Shown here in pieces: positions 60,228 through 64,000 of a DNA stretch of 64,000 nt. Under the pieces are notes generated by a model. The model saw only the letters and a list, made by a program, of their open reading frames with translations. It was not told the origin of the DNA and ran no database searches. The translations under genes and the position numbers were made by a program. Positions within the stretch are counted from its first letter, which is position 1. The number at the start of each line of letters is the position of its first letter. The stretch lies in contig NZ_CANLDB010000001.1 of the NCBI RefSeq assembly GCF_947489365.1, positions 620,001-684,000 on the forward strand. The letters are read 5' to 3'. This stretch comes from an uncultured Nocardioides sp. GTDB taxonomy: Bacteria > Actinomycetota > Actinomycetes > Propionibacteriales > Nocardioidaceae.

Positions 60228-60348
60228 GGAACGGCTCCTTCGACGACTGCGCGGCAGCGTAGCGCCCCGGGGTGTGGGCGCCGGCGGCCGCTCACGGAGG
60301 CTTAGTGTGTGCGCGGCGTCACCTCGGGCGCCCTGGAAGGAGAGCCTC

Positions 60349-61704
60349 GTGCTTCCTGGTTTCCTGCGCCGCGAGCGGATCATCGCCCGTCCCGGCTTCA
60401 ACCGCTGGCTCATCCCGCCCGCGGCGCTCGCCGTCCACCTCAGCATCGGGCAGGTGTACGCCACGAGCGTGTACCGCTCGACGCTCAAGGAGGAGTTCGC
60501 CGCCTCCGAGACGGCGATCGGCTTCATCTTCTCGATCGCCATCGTGATGCTCGGTCTCTCGTCCTTCGCCATGGGCACCTGGGTCGACCGGAACGGCCCC
60601 CGCGCCGCGATGGCGCTGTCGATGGTGTTCTGGGTCTCGGGCTTCCTGGTGGGCGCGCTCGGCATCGCCACCGCCCAGCTCTGGCTCGTCTACCTCGGGT
60701 ACGGCGTCCTGGGCGGCATCGGCCTGGGCATCGGCTACATCTCGCCGGTCTCCACGCTGATCAAGTGGTTCCCCGACCGCCCGGGCCTCGCGACCGGCAT
60801 GGCGATCATGGGCTTCGGCGGCGGCGCACTGGTCGCGAGCCCGCTGTCCGGCCGCCTCCTCGCGCTGTACGACGGCGACTTCGACCCGTCGTCCGCCGAC
60901 TCGGTGGCGTCCAGCGGCGCCCTCGTCGGGCTGTTCCTGACGCTGGCCGCGATCTACGCCGTCTTCATGTCCTTCGGCGCGCTCATCGTCCGGGTGCCCG
61001 CCGACGACTGGCAGCCGGAGGGCTTCGACCCGTCGCAGGCCAAGAAGAGCGACATGATCGCCACCGCGAGCGTCACCGCCCGCAACGCGCTGCGCACGCC
61101 GCAGTTCTGGCTGCTGTGGATCGTCCTGTTCTGCAACGTCACCGCCGGTATCGGCATCCTCGAGCAGGCCTCCGGCCTGATCCAGGACTCCTTCTCGTCG
61201 GTCAGCCCCGCCGGGGCCGCCGGGTTCGTCGGCCTGCTCTCGATCGCCAACATGGCCGGCCGGTTCATCTGGTCCACGACCTCCGACAAGGTCGGCCGCA
61301 AGCAGATCTACATGCTGTACCTCGGCGGCGGGGCGGTCCTGTACGCGCTGTTCGCCACCGTCGGCTCCAGCTCGATCGTCGTCTTCCTGGTCCTCGCGGT
61401 CTTCATGCTGTCGTTCTACGGCGGCGGGTTCGCCACCATCCCGGCCTACCTGCGTGACCTCTTCGGCACCCTGCAGGTCGGCGCCATCCACGGCCGGCTG
61501 CTGACCGCCTGGTCGGCCGCCGGGGTCGCGGGGCCCCTCATCCTGAACGGCATCCTCGACCTCACCGGCGCCGTGACCATCGCGCTGTTTGTCATGGTCG
61601 GCCTGCTCGCCGTCGGTTTCCTCGCGAACCTGATGGTCAAGCCGGTGGACTCCAAGTGGCACGAATCCGAGACCGACCCGGCCCTGAAGGGGAGCAACGC
61701 ATGA
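60349..61704 (+). CDS. OFA-type MFS transporter (oxalate/formate antiporter-like)
   Basis: 451 residues from the GTG at 60349, preceded by GGAAGGAGA. Twelve membrane helices. Typical OFA parts are [13 protein letters not shown] in helix 1, [20 protein letters not shown], and [14 protein letters not shown] at the second half's start. The family exchanges organic acids. It ends with a 4-base overlap with a 39-residue membrane protein gene. Confidence 0.92.
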   Translation: MLPGFLRRERIIARPGFNRWLIPPAALAVHLSIGQVYATSVYRSTLKEEFAASETAIGFIFSIAIVMLGLSSFAMGTWVDRNGPRAAMALSMVFWVSGFLVGALGIATAQLWLVYLGYGVLGGIGLGIGYISPVSTLIKWFPDRPGLATGMAIMGFGGGALVASPLSGRLLALYDGDFDPSSADSVASSGALVGLFLTLAAIYAVFMSFGALIVRVPADDWQPEGFDPSQAKKSDMIATASVTARNALRTPQFWLLWIVLFCNVTAGIGILEQASGLIQDSFSSVSPAGAAGFVGLLSIANMAGRFIWSTTSDKVGRKQIYMLYLGGGAVLYALFATVGSSSIVVFLVLAVFMLSFYGGGFATIPAYLRDLFGTLQVGAIHGRLLTAWSAAGVAGPLILNGILDLTGAVTIALFVMVGLLAVGFLANLMVKPVDSKWHESETDPALKGSNA

Positions 61705-61820
61705 GCTCGATCACCGACAACAAGGGCTTCATCGGCATCGCGTGGGCGCTCGTGGCCGTCCCGCTGGCGTACGGGCTGGTCGAGACGCTGATCCGGGTCT
61801 CGGCGCTGTTCGCGGGGTAG
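61701..61820 (+). CDS. Small companion subunit of the MFS transporter, 39 aa
   Basis: Begins [20 protein letters not shown] and has one membrane helix of about 22 residues (IAWALVAVPLAYGLVETLI). It overlaps the transporter stop by 4 bases (ATGA). Similar small proteins follow OFA transporters in other actinobacteria. It may stabilise or tune the transporter. Confidence 0.85.
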   Translation: MSSITDNKGFIGIAWALVAVPLAYGLVETLIRVSALFAG

Positions 61821-61848
61821 CCCGTGGACCGGCGGCGACCTCCTCGGT

Positions 61849-61880
61849 GGTTAACAACCGCTAACCGCCTCGGGTAGCCT
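61849..61880 (+). promoter_or_regulatory. Promoter and palindrome before the acyl-CoA dehydrogenase
   Basis: TAGCCT (61875-61880) ends 7 bases before the ATG, like the hexamer before pyc. GGTTAACAACCGCTAACC (61849-61866), with outer GGTTA/TAACC arms, lies just upstream and may be a repressor site for a FadR/TetR-type regulator. Not confirmed. Confidence 0.5.
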
Positions 61881-61887
61881 GGGTCAC

Positions 61888-63087
61888 ATGACCCACGGTT
61901 TCGAGCTGTCCCGCGAGCACGAGGAGTTCCGCCGGAGCGTCCGCGACTTCGCCGAGTCCCAGATCGCGCCCCACGCGGCGCAGTGGGACCGCGAGCACCA
62001 CTTCCCGGTCGACGTGGTGCAGCAGATGGGCAAGATGGGGCTGTTCGGCCTCACCGCCCCTGAGGAGTACGGCGGCGCCGGCCTCTCCGGGGAGGACGGC
62101 GGGTTCACGTCGCTCTGCCTCGCGATCGAGGAGATCGGCCGCGTCGACCAGTCGATGGGCATCACCCTCGAGGCCGCCGTGGGCCTCGGGATCAATCCGA
62201 TCCTCACCTTCGGCACGGCCGAGCAGAAGAAGCGCTGGCTCCCGGCGCTCGTGGCCGGCGAGGCCGTCGCGGGCTTCGGGCTGACCGAGCCCGGCGCGGG
62301 CTCCGACGCCGGTGCCACCCAGACCAAGGCCGTCCTCGACGGCGGCGAGTGGGTCGTCGACGGCGCGAAGCAGTTCATCACCAACTCCGGCTCCGACATC
62401 ACCTCGCTGGTGACCGTCACGGCCCGCACCGGCACCCGGGAGGGCGCCGACGGCGCCACCAAGCCGGAGATCTCGACGATCGTCGTCCCGTCGGGCACGC
62501 CCGGCTTCACCGCCGAGAAGGCGTACGACAAGCTCGGCTGGCACGCCTCCGACACCCACCCGCTGACCTTCACCGGCGCCCGGGTGCCCGAGGACCACCT
62601 CCTCGGCGAGCGGGGCCGCGGCTACGCGCAGTTCCTCGCCACCCTGGACGACGGCCGCGTCGCGATCGCGGCCCTGGCAGTCGGCTGCATCCAGGCCTGC
62701 CTCGACATGAGCCTCGAGTACGCCGGACAGCGCCAGACCTTCGGCGGCCCGATCGGGCGCAAGCAGGGCGTCGCGTTCCAGATCGCCGACCTCGAGGTGC
62801 TGCTCCGCACCGCCCGCCTGCTGACCTACTCGGCGGCCGCCATGAAGGACGCCGGCGCCCCGCTGAAGGAGTTCAAGCAGGCCGCCGCGGTGGCCAAGCT
62901 CCAGACCACCGAGGCCGCCGTCACCGCCACCCGGATCGCCACCCAGGTCTTCGGGGGCTACGGGTTCATGGAGGAGTACCCGGTGGCCCGGTTCTACCGG
63001 GACGCGAAGGTGCTGGAGATCGGCGAGGGCACCTCGGAGATCCAGCGGATGCTCATCGCGCGGGGGCTCGGCCTGCCGGTCGAGTAG
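61888..63087 (+). CDS. Acyl-CoA dehydrogenase
   Basis: 399 residues. N-terminal helical domain, FAD-binding segments with LTEPGAGSDAGATQT and KQFITNSGSDITS, and the C-terminal VFGGYGFMEEYPVARFYRD with Glu-containing LEIGEGTSEIQRM, the catalytic base region. It catalyses the first step of beta-oxidation of an acyl-CoA of unknown chain. It has a leaderless-type start. Confidence 0.95.
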   Translation: MTHGFELSREHEEFRRSVRDFAESQIAPHAAQWDREHHFPVDVVQQMGKMGLFGLTAPEEYGGAGLSGEDGGFTSLCLAIEEIGRVDQSMGITLEAAVGLGINPILTFGTAEQKKRWLPALVAGEAVAGFGLTEPGAGSDAGATQTKAVLDGGEWVVDGAKQFITNSGSDITSLVTVTARTGTREGADGATKPEISTIVVPSGTPGFTAEKAYDKLGWHASDTHPLTFTGARVPEDHLLGERGRGYAQFLATLDDGRVAIAALAVGCIQACLDMSLEYAGQRQTFGGPIGRKQGVAFQIADLEVLLRTARLLTYSAAAMKDAGAPLKEFKQAAAVAKLQTTEAAVTATRIATQVFGGYGFMEEYPVARFYRDAKVLEIGEGTSEIQRMLIARGLGLPVE

Positions 63088-63117
63088 GTCCGCCCCGTCA
63101 CGGGTAGGTTTCACCGT

Positions 63118-63633
63118 GTGGGCAGATGGCGCAGACGCGGGACCGAGGGCGCCAAGTTCGCCGGCGTCGGCACCGTCTCGACGATCGTCTCGTTCGTCCT
63201 GTTCAACGTGCTGCTGCACGGGGTCTGGATCTTCGACGACCCCTGGCTGAGCGGCTACCCGATCACGGCGTACGTCGTCGCGAACACCGTCGGCATGGTC
63301 GTGACGTACGTCGGCAGCCGGACGTGGGCGTTCAAGAACCGCGAGACGCACGGCAAGGACGGCGGCGTCCTGTCGTTCGTCGTCATCAACGTGACGACGA
63401 TGGCGATCCCCGTCGCGCTGCTGTGGGTCAGCCGCAACCTGCTGGGGCTCACCGACCCGATCTCGGACAACATCGCCGCGAACGTCGTCGGCCTCGCGCT
63501 GGGCTTCGTCGCCCGGTTCTACCTGTTCCGGAAGTTCGTCTTCACGAAGCCGGAGCAGACGGGGGAGCAGACCAGAGGTCCGGCCACCGCAGGCCGACCT
63601 CCCGCAGCAGCTCCCGCAGCAGGGGAAGGCTGA
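63118..63633 (+). CDS. GtrA-family membrane protein
   Basis: 171 residues, GTG start. Four membrane helices and the short loop VVTYVGSRTWAFKNRE and RFYLFRKFVF are typical. GtrA proteins help move lipid-linked sugars across the membrane in wall or O-antigen synthesis. The C-terminal Pro/Ala tail overlaps the converging maf gene by 92 bases; the overlap is unusual but both frames carry sensible proteins. Confidence 0.88.
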   Translation: MGRWRRRGTEGAKFAGVGTVSTIVSFVLFNVLLHGVWIFDDPWLSGYPITAYVVANTVGMVVTYVGSRTWAFKNRETHGKDGGVLSFVVINVTTMAIPVALLWVSRNLLGLTDPISDNIAANVVGLALGFVARFYLFRKFVFTKPEQTGEQTRGPATAGRPPAAAPAAGEG

Positions 63634-64000
63634 GCCCGACCACCGCGTGGTGGTCGCCCTCGATGCCGCGCACGAACGCCCCGCCGTACCCGTCGACCGT
63701 GAACGCCCCGGCCACCACGAGCGGCTCGCCGGTCGCGACGTAGGCCTCGATCTCGTCGTCGTCGACCTCGGCGAAGTGGACGACGGTCGAGGCCGTCCGC
63801 GACACCACCCGGCCGTCGGGCGCGCGCAGGCTGTGCCCGGAGTGCAGGACGCCGGAGCGGCCGCGCATCACCCTCCAGCGCGCGGTCGCCTCGGCGGCGT
63901 CGGCGGGCTTGCCGTACGCCTCGCCGTCCAGCTCCAGCACCGAGTCGCAGCCGAGCACGAGCGCGTCGTCGGCGACGTCCTCGCGGGCGACGACCGCGGC
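63542..64000 (-). CDS. maf: Maf-like nucleotide pyrophosphatase, C-terminal part (cut by window edge)
   Basis: About 152 codons in the window; the start lies beyond 64000. LVLGCDSVLELDGEAYGKP carries the catalytic Asp-containing motif, and residues further on show RWRVMRGRSGVLHSGHSL and AFTVDGYGGAFVRGIEGDHHAVVGLSLP, the Maf signature region. Maf enzymes cleave non-canonical nucleoside triphosphates. Convergent with gtrA-like gene, with a 92-base overlap. Confidence 0.9.
   Translation of the reverse strand, partial: AAVVAREDVADDALVLGCDSVLELDGEAYGKPADAAEATARWRVMRGRSGVLHSGHSLRAPDGRVVSRTASTVVHFAEVDDDEIEAYVATGEPLVVAGAFTVDGYGGAFVRGIEGDHHAVVGLSLPLLRELLREVGLRWPDLWSAPPSAPAS

Overview
The window is 64 kb of very GC-rich, gene-dense actinobacterial chromosome. 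Frequent GTG starts, frequent 4-nt start/stop overlaps, a pmmB-punA pair, an AccA3-type acyl-CoA carboxylase, an IdeR/DtxR-type iron box, an actinobacterial SOS box and mycofactocin-type genes point to a Nocardioides-like member of the Propionibacteriales. That placement is inferred from content, not from a search. I see no rRNA, tRNA, CRISPR array, prophage or insertion sequence.

Backbone: pmmB (1-565, cut by the window edge), punA (3580), an LpdA-type quinone reductase (14257), accA3 (58431) and maf (63542, cut by the right edge) keep the order and relative orientation recalled for the corresponding M. tuberculosis genes (Rv3308, Rv3307, Rv3303c, Rv3285, Rv3282). Other genes are spread between these markers.

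1-4.4 kb holds sugar and nucleoside metabolism. 4.5-12.7 kb is one seven-gene heme acquisition operon on the minus strand: hmuT-hmuU-hmuV, three surface heme-protein genes (two with HtaA domains) and a heme oxygenase. Every junction is a 4-nt overlap, and two iron boxes lie in front. 12.8-16.5 kb holds lipoamide dehydrogenase, the quinone reductase and a siderophore-interacting flavoprotein.

16.5-19.9 kb is the most unusual part. A retron-type reverse transcriptase is preceded by a gene-free region with perfect 11-nt inverted repeats spaced like retron a1/a2. Divergent from it is an ABC-F ATPase gene preceded by a 12-codon leader peptide containing SMRLR and a hairpin covering the ABC-F ribosome binding site, which is the layout of macrolide-type attenuation.

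20-34.5 kb carries assorted metabolism and regulators: a two-component system, a WYL regulator, a LysR-controlled amine oxidase plus Rieske oxygenase, and a SigE-type sigma cassette. 34.5-40.5 kb has a Na+/H+ antiporter, a second sigma cassette and a 13E12/DUF222 HNH protein with an SOS box. 40.6-42.8 kb encodes HelR, an RNA-polymerase-protecting helicase-like protein, behind a 19-bp element that matches the rifamycin-associated element. With the ABC-F, this gives two putative antibiotic-tolerance genes, each with its own recognisable control element.

43-50.6 kb has a TetR/EamA pair with twin operators, a SpoIID-like protein and an isolated mftR/mftD pair. 50.6-64 kb holds pyruvate carboxylase, an orphan PemK/MazF-like protein, an RTX-repeat protein, a beta-propeller, accA3, an OFA-type transporter with its 39-residue companion, an acyl-CoA dehydrogenase, GtrA and Maf. 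Several intergenic spaces carry long hairpins or a dispersed palindromic repeat.
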